From Haemophilus_D parainfluenzae_AD (GTDB taxonomy: Bacteria > Pseudomonadota > Gammaproteobacteria > Enterobacterales > Pasteurellaceae), in the NCBI RefSeq assembly GCF_001679325.1, contig NZ_LZMX01000009.1: a stretch of 34,845 nt of DNA. One strand, given 5' to 3'. Shown here in pieces: positions 1-7,049 of this stretch. The position numbers were made by a program, and so were the translations under genes. The notes under the pieces are model-generated. The model saw nothing but the letters and a program-made list of their open reading frames with translations, was not told the origin of the DNA and did not search any database. Every line of letters starts with the position of its first letter. Within the stretch, counting starts at the first letter, position 1.

Positions 1-2
1 TC

Positions 3-416
3 AACGGTTCACAACTTTATGCAGTCACAACTCAGTTAGATAAAACAAATGTGATAGCAAATAAAGCCAATGCAACCGCGAATGCCGCCAATGCTACGGC
101 AAATACCGCGAATGCGACTGCTAATACCGCCAATGCAACGGCAAATACCGCGAATGCAACAGCGAATACTGCTAATGCAACCGCCAATACGGCAAATGCA
201 ACGGCCAATACCGCGAATGCAACTGCTAATACGGCGAACGCAACAGCCAATACCGCGAATGCAACTGCGAATACCGCGAACGCAACGGCCAATACCGCGA
301 ACGCAACAGCAAATACAGCTAACGCAACAGCAAATACAGCTAATGCAACCGCGAATACTGCCAATGCAACAGCAAATACAGCTAACGCATATAAGTTCGC
401 GAATCTTTTTGCATAA
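3..416 (+). pseudogene. Trimeric autotransporter adhesin, 5' part broken by the prophage
   Basis: Host gene, open from the window edge and lacking its true start. The first codons read NGSQLYA, the neck motif joining head and stalk in YadA-like trimeric autotransporter adhesins, surface proteins that bind host tissue. After VTTQLDKTNVIANKA the protein becomes a heptad repeat (NATANTA), expected to form the coiled-coil stalk. At 389/390 the frame runs into phage DNA, adds the residues YKFANLFA and stops at 414-416. The product therefore lacks the rest of the stalk and the C-terminal membrane anchor and cannot be displayed. The matching downstream part is at 34467-34845. Identification rests on the neck motif plus the heptads; the exact adhesin is not identifiable. 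Confidence 0.8.
51..389 (+). repeat. 21-bp tandem coding repeat (NATANTA heptads)
   Basis: About 16 degenerate 21-base units encode the heptad N-A-T-A-N-T-A. Third codon positions vary while the amino acids hold (GCA/GCG/GCC/GCT, ACA/ACC/ACG/ACT), which is the mark of selection on protein. Small residues with Asn at regular heptad positions fit the stalk of a trimeric adhesin. The unit length is a multiple of three, so changes in copy number would lengthen or shorten the stalk without breaking the frame. Confidence 0.85.
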
Positions 417-459
417 AATCGAAATTTATTTTGCATAATAGTTTAATTATTTATGCAAA
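408..459. promoter_or_regulatory. Transposase binding sites at the phage right end
   Basis: Three copies of the 9-mer TTTGCATAA lie within 70 bp of the junction: 408-416 and 430-438 direct, 451-459 inverted (TTATGCAAA). The same 9-mer occurs three times near the other end. Mu has three transposase sites at each end (L1-L3, R1-R3), so these are the likely transpososome binding sites. The outermost begins 18 bp from the junction. Confidence 0.75.
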
Positions 460-485
460 ATAAACCTCAAATTTAAACTAAATAA

Positions 486-518
486 AAACGCCCTTTAAAT
501 CATCATTAAAGGGCGTTT
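486..518. terminator. Terminator at the end of the late transcript
   Basis: Perfect 13-bp stem AAACGCCCTTTAA / TTAAAGGGCGTTT with a 7-base loop, 13 bp beyond the ancestral stop codon of the methyltransferase (531-533). On the minus strand the stem ends in TTT followed by TTATTT. It closes the leftward late operon before the phage end. It could also work for plus-strand readthrough from the adhesin gene. Confidence 0.85.
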
Positions 519-530
519 AAATTTTACGGT

Positions 531-650
531 TTAGAATTTGTACACCATATTGTCCTCGTACAGGCCTTGGTAGTTGAGGGCGGTCTTGATTGCCACTCTC
601 TGCGCGCCGGCAAAGGCTTGCCAGTTATCCACCTTGTCTTGCTGCATGTA
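531..650 (-). pseudogene. Severed C-terminus of the adenine methyltransferase
   Basis: Directly after the amber codon at 651-653 the same frame stays open for 39 more codons, starting YMQQDKVDNWQAF and ending NMVYKF with TAA at 531-533. The terminator follows immediately. Protein-like composition, unbroken frame and the fit to the terminator show this is the original C-terminal tail. It is now cut off by one stop codon that single changes could produce from GAG, CAG, AAG, TGG, TAC/TAT, TCG or TTG. Confidence 0.8.
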
Positions 651-1382
651 CTAAATAAATCGCACAAACTCGCTCTTAGTTGAGCTAAAGAAGATATACG
701 GCGGGCGGGTGATGTTGATTAGTCGCAAGAAGTCGATTAAATCAAAGTAATGCGCCTGTTTGTAACTCTCTTGCTTGGTGCATAGGTAAGGTGGATCTAA
801 AACAAATACCGCTTGCGGGGCGGCACTAAAGCGTGGGAGCAACGTGTGAAACGACTCGGACACCACCTCAACGCCGTCCAAATAACCATCGGCGGACGGG
901 TAATCTGACGCGCGGACGCAATGCCAGAAATCCTTTTTGCACAACTCCTCAAACGTGCCGACTTGTTGCCCAGAAAACAACAGCCAGCTAGTTAGCGTAG
1001 CAAGGTCAACATAGCCGTCAAACGCTTTAATGGTGTCAATAATCTGCGCCTTGAGCGCTTTATCGGTGATGCGCTTTTGACGTGGGATATCCACTAACAA
1101 CGCCGCAATTTGCGCCCGCAAGCGGTTAATGTCGTCGATATGCTTAATGCGCTCGGCATATCCGTCGAAGTCGTTGTAAATCACACGGGCGCTCGGTTTA
1201 AGCTGTTTTGCGGTGTGACTAAGCAAGCCCGAGCCACCGAATGTGTCAATAATCGTCCAGCCCTCACCATCACCCGGAATCTGCTCGTTTAAAATCGCTT
1301 TAAAGTGATTTAAAAAGTTGCGCTTTTGACCGACAAACGGTAATGGGGCTTGCTTAAAGTTTATTTTGGCTTGATTTGCCAT
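651..1382 (-). CDS. DNA adenine methyltransferase (D12 class), truncated by an amber codon
   Basis: Expected to transfer a methyl group from S-adenosylmethionine to N6 of adenine, protecting phage DNA from restriction. Class D12 motifs are visible: PFVGQKRNFL (residues 15-24, motif X), DTFGGSGLLS (46-55, SAM binding) and DPPY (196-199, catalytic). The start is ATG at 1382, after AAGGA. It lies 62 bp downstream of com, in the place of Mu mom, so Com probably controls its translation. The protein ends at residue 243 at a TAG, while the frame continues for 39 codons (see 531-650). All catalytic motifs are upstream of the stop, but loss of the C-terminal helices may inactivate it. Target sequence unknown; a Dam-like GATC target is only a guess. 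Confidence 0.85.
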   Translation of the reverse strand: MANQAKINFKQAPLPFVGQKRNFLNHFKAILNEQIPGDGEGWTIIDTFGGSGLLSHTAKQLKPSARVIYNDFDGYAERIKHIDDINRLRAQIAALLVDIPRQKRITDKALKAQIIDTIKAFDGYVDLATLTSWLLFSGQQVGTFEELCKKDFWHCVRASDYPSADGYLDGVEVVSESFHTLLPRFSAAPQAVFVLDPPYLCTKQESYKQAHYFDLIDFLRLINITRPPYIFFSSTKSEFVRFI

Positions 1383-1444
1383 AGTTTTTTTCCTTCTTAT
1401 CTATGGCGTTCCGGTGTTCTTGACACTCCGACACTCAAATCAAG

Positions 1445-1564
1445 TTAATTAATATGGTTAATGGTTTTACAGCGACTACATTTGATTTCTAAATGTTTCA
1501 CTGCGCCGACTTTTGCCAATAATTTGTTGCAACATTGGCAACGGATCTCTTTTAAATTCTGCAT
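1445..1564 (-). CDS. com: Com-like zinc-finger translational regulator
   Basis: 39 residues matching Mu Com in size and pattern: N-terminal EIRCQCCNKLL, then HLEIKCSRCKTIN, giving two Cys pairs (C9/C12 and C29/C32) able to bind zinc. In Mu, Com binds the mom mRNA near its start and opens a structure that hides the ribosome site. Here the next gene is an adenine methyltransferase instead of Mom. The ATG at 1564 has GGGAAA a few bases upstream. A longer frame upstream would start at 1645 but runs through the palindromes at 1599-1637, so the short start is preferred. Confidence 0.8.
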   Translation of the reverse strand: MQNLKEIRCQCCNKLLAKVGAVKHLEIKCSRCKTINHIN

Positions 1565-1598
1565 ATACTTTCCCATTTTTAGCGGTTTTGTTAAAATA

Positions 1599-1637
1599 CC
1601 GCCTGCCTCGCGAGGTAGGCGGCATATAGCTATATGC
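1599..1637. promoter_or_regulatory. Two adjacent palindromes upstream of com
   Basis: A 24-bp near-perfect palindrome (CCGCCTGCCTCG / CGAGGTAGGCGG, one mismatch; 1599-1622) abuts a perfect 16-bp palindrome GCATATAGCTATATGC (1622-1637). In RNA the first gives a strong GC stem followed on the minus strand by TATTTTAAC, so it might be a weak terminator or attenuator ahead of com. As DNA either could bind a dimeric regulator. Function is inferred only from symmetry and position. Confidence 0.5.
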
Positions 1638-1695
1638 AGGCTCATTCTGCTTAGCTGGCATTATCCGTGTTCCCGCACAGATAGTGTCGCCGTCT

Positions 1696-1881
1696 TTATC
1701 CCTGAACTACATCCAAATCACTTGTACAATCTGCATAAAACGTACCATCCGCATTATGCCAGTGGCTAGGTGGTAACTCATCACCGTTATGCTCAACGAT
1801 TAATAATTTGCCAAATGGGCTCTCATAGACGATAGTGCCAGCATTGCCGTTACGTAATTTTATTGTGTCACCGATTCTCAT
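1696..1881 (-). CDS. Small hypothetical protein, possibly SH3-like
   Basis: 61 residues beginning MRIGDTIKLRNGNAGTIVYE. The alternation of short beta-like stretches (IGDTIKL, GTIVYE, LLIVEHNG) suggests a small beta barrel, but no family is recognised. The ATG at 1881 follows AGGATAAATAAC, a fair ribosome site, and is only 5 bp after the upstream gene, so the two are probably translated from one late transcript. The high share of codons giving structured protein and the tight spacing support a real gene. Confidence 0.6.
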   Translation of the reverse strand: MRIGDTIKLRNGNAGTIVYESPFGKLLIVEHNGDELPPSHWHNADGTFYADCTSDLDVVQG

Positions 1882-1886
1882 GTTAT

Positions 1887-2372
1887 TTATCCTCTTTTAA
1901 AAATCACTGCCAAATCATTCGGACTAAATCGCCATCCGTCTTGGTTACCTTGATTTAATGCGTTATAGCACCATTCAGAACAAAAATATTTCGACCGTTT
2001 TTGTTTGATACCAAGTACTATACCGATAGCACCCCACCAGTCGTATTTCATGCCTTTTGTCCAGTCGAAATAATTCACAATTTGATTTGAATCTACGTTA
2101 CGTAGTTCGATTAAATCCCACTTGCCGTCCATGACATCAATTTCTTTAAGACGAACACCACCATCTTGCACAGATGATGAAAAACAGTGGTATATTTTCT
2201 CGTATTCGTAGTGATGACCAGTAGTGAAGTTAATCTGTTCGATTACCAACTCGCAATGTGAGTATTCACCTTTTGTCAGAAAGCGTGTTACTGCGTCTGC
2301 GGTCGCTTTAAGCGGTTCTTTAAGGAAAGAGCGTTTGTGTTTGTAAAGTGCCAAATAAACCTTGTTAGCCAT
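1887..2372 (-). CDS. Permuted NlpC/P60-like (YiiX/papain-fold) protein
   Basis: 161 residues. The order His then Cys marks the circularly permuted NlpC/P60 group: KGEYSHCELV (H39, E41) comes first and YFCSEWCYNAL (C131) later, with W112-G114 between. Members are cysteine peptidases or amidases acting on cell-wall peptides or lipids. No signal peptide is seen. It overlaps the tail fibre assembly gene by 8 bp and belongs to the tail operon, so it may be a virion-associated wall enzyme or a late accessory protein. Family assignment rests on motif order, since overall similarity is low in this superfamily. Activity is not proven. Confidence 0.6.
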   Translation of the reverse strand: MANKVYLALYKHKRSFLKEPLKATADAVTRFLTKGEYSHCELVIEQINFTTGHHYEYEKIYHCFSSSVQDGGVRLKEIDVMDGKWDLIELRNVDSNQIVNYFDWTKGMKYDWWGAIGIVLGIKQKRSKYFCSEWCYNALNQGNQDGWRFSPNDLAVIFKRG

Positions 2373-2988
2373 TATTATAAGCCTCCATTAAGTGATCCAT
2401 TTGTTTAATGATGTCATCATAGATTGATTGTAGTTGCTCTAGTGTTAGATTAGGTGCTTTGAGCTCATACTTGCGCATGCGTTGGTTAGCAAGCTCCATT
2501 TGTAGTTTTTCTAATCCTGCTGCTTGCACCAAAATCAAATCTGTTGCCGCTTTGTTGTTTAAACCTGCGCGTTTGGCAAAATCTGTAATATAACGGCTAC
2601 AGTCACCTTGATAGTTTGCTGCCTTATAAGCTTCAGCCGCTGTTTGGCGCTCACGATACTCAGACTCAAAACGCGTCCACGTGCTGTAAATCTTGGCCGC
2701 ATGCGAGTCGATATTATCTATTAAACGCGTTCTATTATCTGCAAGTAGAGCCGCTAACTTCTCGGGCGAAACAACCCATTGCAAGGTTTCAAAATTTAAC
2801 TCGTGCGCTGCACTTGGTTGTGGGTCAACCAAAACAGGAGTTCCTTGTTTATTTGTAATAATTTGCTTACCTTGTGCTTGCCCATTTAGCAGCTCAATAT
2901 ATTTATCTTGGCTAATTTCTACCGCACCTTCTGGCACAAAACCACCGAATGCATCATCAAAAAATCCATCTTTGTAGTAGATTGTCAT
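2365..2988 (-). CDS. Tail fibre assembly protein (DUF4376-type)
   Basis: 207 residues starting MTIYYKDGFFDDAF. This N-terminal pattern (short Ile/Tyr-rich opening, then FGGFVPEGAVEISQDKY) is typical of tail fibre assembly proteins such as Mu gpU. The C-terminal half is helical with repeated Glu/Gln/Leu. The chosen ATG at 2988 overlaps the fibre stop codon as TAATG and has GGGAG 9 bp upstream. An ATG at 3027 in the same frame lies inside the fibre gene with no better ribosome site. It probably chaperones folding or attachment of the fibre encoded just upstream. Confidence 0.8.
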   Translation of the reverse strand: MTIYYKDGFFDDAFGGFVPEGAVEISQDKYIELLNGQAQGKQIITNKQGTPVLVDPQPSAAHELNFETLQWVVSPEKLAALLADNRTRLIDNIDSHAAKIYSTWTRFESEYRERQTAAEAYKAANYQGDCSRYITDFAKRAGLNNKAATDLILVQAAGLEKLQMELANQRMRKYELKAPNLTLEQLQSIYDDIIKQMDHLMEAYNNG

Positions 2989-4319
2989 TATTTCCATCTC
3001 CCTATTGCTAAGAATTGCAAACGGCACGCTCCCTGGTTTGGATTGCTATGCTCGTAGTTATACCAATACAATGTTGTCCCTGTTGATTTTGTTAGGATGT
3101 TCACACCAACATCGTGACTATCTTCTATGGATGATGTTATATTCCCCCAAACTAACGGCTTGCCAACAAATGATACTGCCCACGTTAATTGTTTCGGTCC
3201 TGGTCCGCCAAGTCCGCTGTTCGCCCCATGGACATCATTAAAATCTACAAAATATGTTTGGAGCATCGTCCCATCTGGATATTTACGCACCTCAAAATTG
3301 CCTATTTTTTGATATACTAAATCGTTTGGTTGTAACGCGGTATTTAAAGACTTGCCCGCCGAGGTTTTTACATCTCCAGCAACCCAAAGTTTTTCGGAAT
3401 CTAATGTAGCTGTAAATTGACTAGCGCCTGGCAATCCACCAAAATGTAAACTACCGTTGTTGTTAAATCCAATTGCACATTTTTCGTTGCCGATAACTAC
3501 GTCGCCCGAGAATCTAATAGGCATGCGCCACGTATAACCACCAATCCTATAGCTATCTGTTGCACCGGAGAATGATAGTGTCCCTAACATACTATCGCCA
3601 CTTTTTGACACAACATCGCCAGCATATGCAACTACTCCATGCTTTTTAGGCAAAGTTACCACAGCAATGTTGGTGCCTTGTGGTGTACGATAAGCCAATG
3701 TCAATAAGCTATTGTTATTGTGAGGATTACCCTCAAATCGAGTATAATAGCCATCATTGTTATATAGATTGAGGCCACTATAATCACCTTGTGCGAGTGA
3801 TAAATTGCCAGTCATCGTATCGCCTGATTTAGCTACCCTGTCGTTAGCGTTATCATTCACTATTTTTACAGCTGCACTCGTTGCCACTGTGTCCGAGCTA
3901 TTACTGTTAACGGCTGATGATTTTTTGCTGTTGGGGATGTAATTTGTCAAACTACGTACAATCGAATCAATAAAGCCTTTTAGGATTTTAATGACCTTAG
4001 GTGTCGCCGCCATTTCTTCAGATTCCGAATCATAGCCGGAATAAAGTTGTACCTCGCCTTTTTGCGTTGTAGAGGCTTTTTTTCGGTTATCATCAATAAT
4101 CTTAACAATCGCCTCATAAAGCTGCGTTTGCTTATTTTCTACGGGCTGGAACCCCGCTTTTTGCAACACACAATGAGCTTCCGCTTGTACATCGCGTACT
4201 CGGTCTTGCAAATTATTAAGCCACGTATCAGTTACTCGCGTGCCTTGCTCGCCTGTCGCTGGATTACCATTGTGAAAAAGGCCATCATTGGAATCAATTT
4301 GAGGCATTAAACTTTTCAT
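2988..4319 (-). CDS. Tail fibre protein
   Basis: 443 residues. The N-terminal part (MPQIDSNDGLFHNGNPATGEQGTRV) resembles the baseplate-attaching region of Mu-like fibres. A tail-fibre repeat follows at about residues 80-105 (KASTTQKGEVQLYSGYDSES), then a beta-rich shaft with GDTMTGNLSL and GDSMLGTLSF repeats at about 165 and 245, and a C-terminal receptor-binding domain. AGGAT lies 8 bp before the ATG. The fibre defines host range, likely binding surface glycan or LOS. No invertase gene or inverted fibre segment is present, so fibre switching as in Mu (Gin/G segment) is not supported. Confidence 0.85.
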   Translation of the reverse strand: MKSLMPQIDSNDGLFHNGNPATGEQGTRVTDTWLNNLQDRVRDVQAEAHCVLQKAGFQPVENKQTQLYEAIVKIIDDNRKKASTTQKGEVQLYSGYDSESEEMAATPKVIKILKGFIDSIVRSLTNYIPNSKKSSAVNSNSSDTVATSAAVKIVNDNANDRVAKSGDTMTGNLSLAQGDYSGLNLYNNDGYYTRFEGNPHNNNSLLTLAYRTPQGTNIAVVTLPKKHGVVAYAGDVVSKSGDSMLGTLSFSGATDSYRIGGYTWRMPIRFSGDVVIGNEKCAIGFNNNGSLHFGGLPGASQFTATLDSEKLWVAGDVKTSAGKSLNTALQPNDLVYQKIGNFEVRKYPDGTMLQTYFVDFNDVHGANSGLGGPGPKQLTWAVSFVGKPLVWGNITSSIEDSHDVGVNILTKSTGTTLYWYNYEHSNPNQGACRLQFLAIGRWK

Positions 4320-4322
4320 ATA

Positions 4323-4919
4323 TTAAGATCCTGTTTGATAAGCAAAATAACAGTAAGTATGTGCAGGTTTTAAGTCTCGGAAGAACTCCTCAATAATCGG
4401 GTCACCAAATTCCACTAAATGATTACCCGCAAAGGAGGTGCCTGCGCGAAAATATACAATATTGTCATCCCCATTAAGCACCGATACTCGCCACATAAAA
4501 ATCAAGTTGTCGCGAGCTTCATTACGAAATTGAGCCAAATCTCCCGTCGTTGGCAAATCATTCGCAAGGGGAGAAAACTCTTTAATTTCGATGCGATATC
4601 CAATACTTTCTGCAATCCGTTTAAAATAGGGAATGGATAAGCCCCCAATCGCATTTAACTTGGCAATGACACGTTTTACTCGTGCTTGATAGTTATTGCT
4701 ATAATCTGTTTTTATGCCGCATAAACGTTCCCAATCGGACAACATCGTATTGGAGGTGGCAGGTTCAATAATTTGCAATAAATCCACCGCACTTTTTTGT
4801 AATCGGTCAAATACATGACCATCCACCTCACACTGCGCTAGAAAACGTTCACCATTAACATCATACGAAATAGGCGGATAAAGTTTTGCTAACACCTTTT
4901 TGTGGTCAGTTTGCATCAT
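4323..4919 (-). CDS. Tail protein gp48 (DUF2313 family)
   Basis: About 198 residues, MMQTDHKKVLAKLYPPISYDV onward, like Mu gp48 (YmfQ/DUF2313), a baseplate component lying between gpJ-like gp47 and the fibre. Motifs such as LLQIIEPATSNTMLSDWE and RVKRVIAKLNAIGGLSIPYF are typical. The start at 4919 overlaps the gp47 stop (ATGA) and has GGAG close upstream; a second ATG follows at 4916. An upstream ATG at 4958 would overlap gp47 by 43 bp and is less likely. Confidence 0.85.
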   Translation of the reverse strand: MMQTDHKKVLAKLYPPISYDVNGERFLAQCEVDGHVFDRLQKSAVDLLQIIEPATSNTMLSDWERLCGIKTDYSNNYQARVKRVIAKLNAIGGLSIPYFKRIAESIGYRIEIKEFSPLANDLPTTGDLAQFRNEARDNLIFMWRVSVLNGDDNIVYFRAGTSFAGNHLVEFGDPIIEEFFRDLKPAHTYCYFAYQTGS

Positions 4920-5980
4920 GCCATCTCCGTAACGGTGATTTGACCTAACCGAAACCATTCAATTTTTGTACGCACATCTGCTTTTAGATTAGTGATAGGT
5001 GTCGCAAACTTACGGTCAACCACACCTACCAAGTTATTCACCACCGCTTCACATTGCGACACAATCAAATCATCACCTGGGATGAGTGTGTTGAAATAAT
5101 CCGTAAGTGCGGTTGAAATGGCCGCCTTAATTTCGGGTAACGTCACGCCACTGATTTTCACCTGAATATTAAAATTGACTTTTGTTACATCAGGTTTCAC
5201 CACTTTGCTTTCTCGTGCGGTTACTGGGCGCACATCATCAATATATTCTTGGCAGCGACGTATTGTTTCATCGCTTGGCACATCGTTATTTGATGTAATC
5301 GCAATATCTACCGTACCAAGCCCACGACGCAACGGGTAAACATAAGCAGCATCCACGCCATCCACCGATAACGCCCATGTACGATAGTCATAACGATTAC
5401 CCCCAGCAGGTGGTCGGCGAATAATCTCAAGCAAACGTTCGAGCAAAGACGCATCGCTTTCCGCATCCGTTGCACCAATTACATCATTTAGCACCACATC
5501 GGATTGCACGCCTAAAGGTGCCGCCATAAAGTTTGCTTTTGTCGCAGTTTTAATATTTTGGCTGACACCTGTCGCAAGACTTCGCACGGCAACAACGGCA
5601 GAACCACTTGCAGAAATCACCGCACTTTCGGTGGTTTCATAAAATCGGTTATCGTCTGTTTTAATTTGTAATCCAGCTTTAATCACTGTATCAGGGGTAC
5701 CTGTCACTGTTGCGCCACGGCCACTCGCATAAGTTGCATTACGACGGCGAATACCTCGCAAGCCAGCATGTTTTTCAAGAAAATCCGTGTCGGCAGTATC
5801 CGGGAAGAATTGTTTAATAATCCATTTTTGATGGGCATAAATACCTTCCGCTACGGCAGCAAGGCTACTGGCACGTGCATAATAGTCACTATCTATGCTC
5901 ACATCAGCACTCGGTTCTAATGACTGCACATCACGCAAGATAGTTTGGCGAATATCATCTAAACTTGGCACAATAAACAT
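4916..5980 (-). CDS. Baseplate protein gp47 (Baseplate_J family)
   Basis: 354 residues, the usual length for Mu gp47 and P2 gpJ. The N-terminal MFIVPSLDDIRQTILRDVQ, the central LKAGLQ-like region (VIKAGLQIKTDDNRFYETTE) and the RRPPAGGNRYDYRTWALSV segment (about residues 190-207) are characteristic. It forms the wedge of the contractile-tail baseplate. It lies 14 bp after gp46 and overlaps gp48 by 4 bp, consistent with one operon transcribed from the late promoter at 6352-6398. Confidence 0.9.
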   Translation of the reverse strand: MFIVPSLDDIRQTILRDVQSLEPSADVSIDSDYYARASSLAAVAEGIYAHQKWIIKQFFPDTADTDFLEKHAGLRGIRRRNATYASGRGATVTGTPDTVIKAGLQIKTDDNRFYETTESAVISASGSAVVAVRSLATGVSQNIKTATKANFMAAPLGVQSDVVLNDVIGATDAESDASLLERLLEIIRRPPAGGNRYDYRTWALSVDGVDAAYVYPLRRGLGTVDIAITSNNDVPSDETIRRCQEYIDDVRPVTARESKVVKPDVTKVNFNIQVKISGVTLPEIKAAISTALTDYFNTLIPGDDLIVSQCEAVVNNLVGVVDRKFATPITNLKADVRTKIEWFRLGQITVTEMA

Positions 5981-5994
5981 GGTTTAAACCCTTT

Positions 5995-6345
5995 TTAAAT
6001 AACTTTTACCGGGTGTTTAAATTGATAGGTTTCACCTCGGTTATCTCGAATGGATATATCTAAAATTAATAATCCGTTGTGGGGTTGTGTATAAGTCACA
6101 ATGATTTCGTCTGCACGTCCATCATCAATCAACGGTTGTAAGGCTTCTTCTGCATATTGTTGGGCAAGTGGCCCAACATGTCGCAAATCCTTTTCTTTCG
6201 GGATAGTATGGAGCAAAGAGCCTACACGCCCATCTGCCCACCAGGTGCCTAAGGGTGTGGTTAGTCTGATATACACAGCATTTTGCAGTGTACTGATTTG
6301 CTTACTTGTATAGTCGCCGGTAAGCGGGCTGATCTCTCTCTCCAT
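5995..6345 (-). CDS. Baseplate protein gp46
   Basis: 116 residues starting MEREISPLTGDYTSKQISTL, with LTTPLGTWWADGRVGSLLHTI in the middle. This is the Mu GP46 family, functionally like T4 gp25/P2 gpW baseplate wedge proteins. It is the first gene after a late promoter, starting only about 7 bp from the -10-like hexamer, so the leader would be nearly absent. GGA near the start (CACTATGGAG) gives little upstream ribosome site, suggesting weak or leaderless-like initiation from that promoter unless transcription also comes from upstream. Confidence 0.85.
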   Translation of the reverse strand: MEREISPLTGDYTSKQISTLQNAVYIRLTTPLGTWWADGRVGSLLHTIPKEKDLRHVGPLAQQYAEEALQPLIDDGRADEIIVTYTQPHNGLLILDISIRDNRGETYQFKHPVKVI

Positions 6346-6351
6346 AGTGAC

Positions 6352-6398
6352 AGGATAAGGGATTTAGAGAAAAGAAAAGAGGTGACTGACTTCAGCAC
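6352..6398 (-). promoter_or_regulatory. Late promoter before gp46
   Basis: On the minus strand the box GTGCTGAAGTCAGTC (6398-6384) is followed, 41 bp from its first base, by TATCCT (6357-6352) as a -10-like hexamer. Exactly the same box and spacing occur before protease I and before the endolysin. There is no good -35, as expected for an activator-dependent Mu-type late promoter. The box also forms a 6-bp hairpin (GAGGTG/CACCTC, 6379-6401) followed by a T-rich run, so it may in addition terminate transcripts from the spike gene. Confidence 0.7.
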
Positions 6399-6413
6399 CT
6401 CCTTTTAGCATTT

Positions 6414-7049
6414 TTATTTAGGTTTACCTGTTTCACCACCGCTATCACCAGGATGATTGTGATTACGCAATGATATAACACCGGCTTTCACATCTCCGTC
6501 TGTAGTAAAACCTCCGCCTTGTTGTTTCACGTTGCCGGTAAAACTCGCACCACTGCCGCCTTTCACCGCCATACCGCCATTTCCGTTAATTTGACCTTGA
6601 GCAGTAAAGACCTGATCTGTTTCAACCAGTGGACTTGATATATCCACTTTTGTTGCCGCTTTAATCTTTAACACATCACAATCAATCTCAATTAACCGCC
6701 CCTTTTTTAACACAATACTAGAGCCACTTTCATCATAAACAGCGACTTCGCCACCTTGCAGATTTTTAACGCGGAAAGAACCGTTCTCAGTCGCAATCAC
6801 AATGCCGTGGCTAGTTTGCCCGCCAATAGGGATAATTACTGCTTGAGTATCTGCAGGTGGCACCGAAGTAAACCCAAATTGTTGCATCATCTCTACATCC
6901 TGAAGTGTTTCGTCTGACAATCCAGATGCTTGCACTTTCTGAATGTTATCTGCACTTTTCACTAAATGCAGCACACCGCGAAAGGCTTGACGGATTTCGC
7001 CCACCGCACCTTGCGCCTTTTGTTGAATAGCTTGGCTTAATCGTCTCAT
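6414..7049 (-). CDS. Baseplate spike gp45
   Basis: 211 residues (start MRRLSQAIQQKAQGAV). The protein forms the trimeric membrane-piercing spike of the contractile tail. It ends in HNHPGDSGGETGKPK, matching the Mu gp45 tip where the His-x-His pair (H197, H199) binds an iron ion. The middle is beta-helix-like (DVLKIKAATKVDISSPLVET). The ATG at 7049 overlaps the gpP stop as ATGA with AGGTGG upstream; an ATG at 7082 in the same frame is possible but overlaps gpP by 37 bp. Confidence 0.9.
   Translation of the reverse strand: MRRLSQAIQQKAQGAVGEIRQAFRGVLHLVKSADNIQKVQASGLSDETLQDVEMMQQFGFTSVPPADTQAVIIPIGGQTSHGIVIATENGSFRVKNLQGGEVAVYDESGSSIVLKKGRLIEIDCDVLKIKAATKVDISSPLVETDQVFTAQGQINGNGGMAVKGGSGASFTGNVKQQGGGFTTDGDVKAGVISLRNHNHPGDSGGETGKPK

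Noticed and set aside
51..389. Tandem repeats as a CRISPR array
   Set aside because: Units are contiguous with no spacers, are 21 bp and code for heptads in a continuous frame.
32..436. Minus-strand frame rich in AVALAVFAV opposite the adhesin repeat, and the similar one at 34439-34825
   Set aside because: It is the antisense shadow of the 21-bp coding repeat; codon variation conserves the plus-strand NATANTA frame, not this one.
70..438. Second plus-strand frame through the repeat (Met/Pro/Arg-rich)
   Set aside because: Out of frame with the NGSQLYA neck motif; low-complexity shadow.
1403..1426. Com-binding hairpin before the methyltransferase start
   Set aside because: Only a 4-bp stem (GTGT/ACAC) is seen; too weak to list as a feature.
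2988..4319. Invertible tail-fibre segment as in Mu
   Set aside because: No invertase gene, no second fibre set and no flanking inverted repeats seen.
6379..6401. Hairpin over the gp46 promoter box as the main function of that box
   Set aside because: The same box at 17849 does not form the stem, so the shared sequence is better explained as an activator site.
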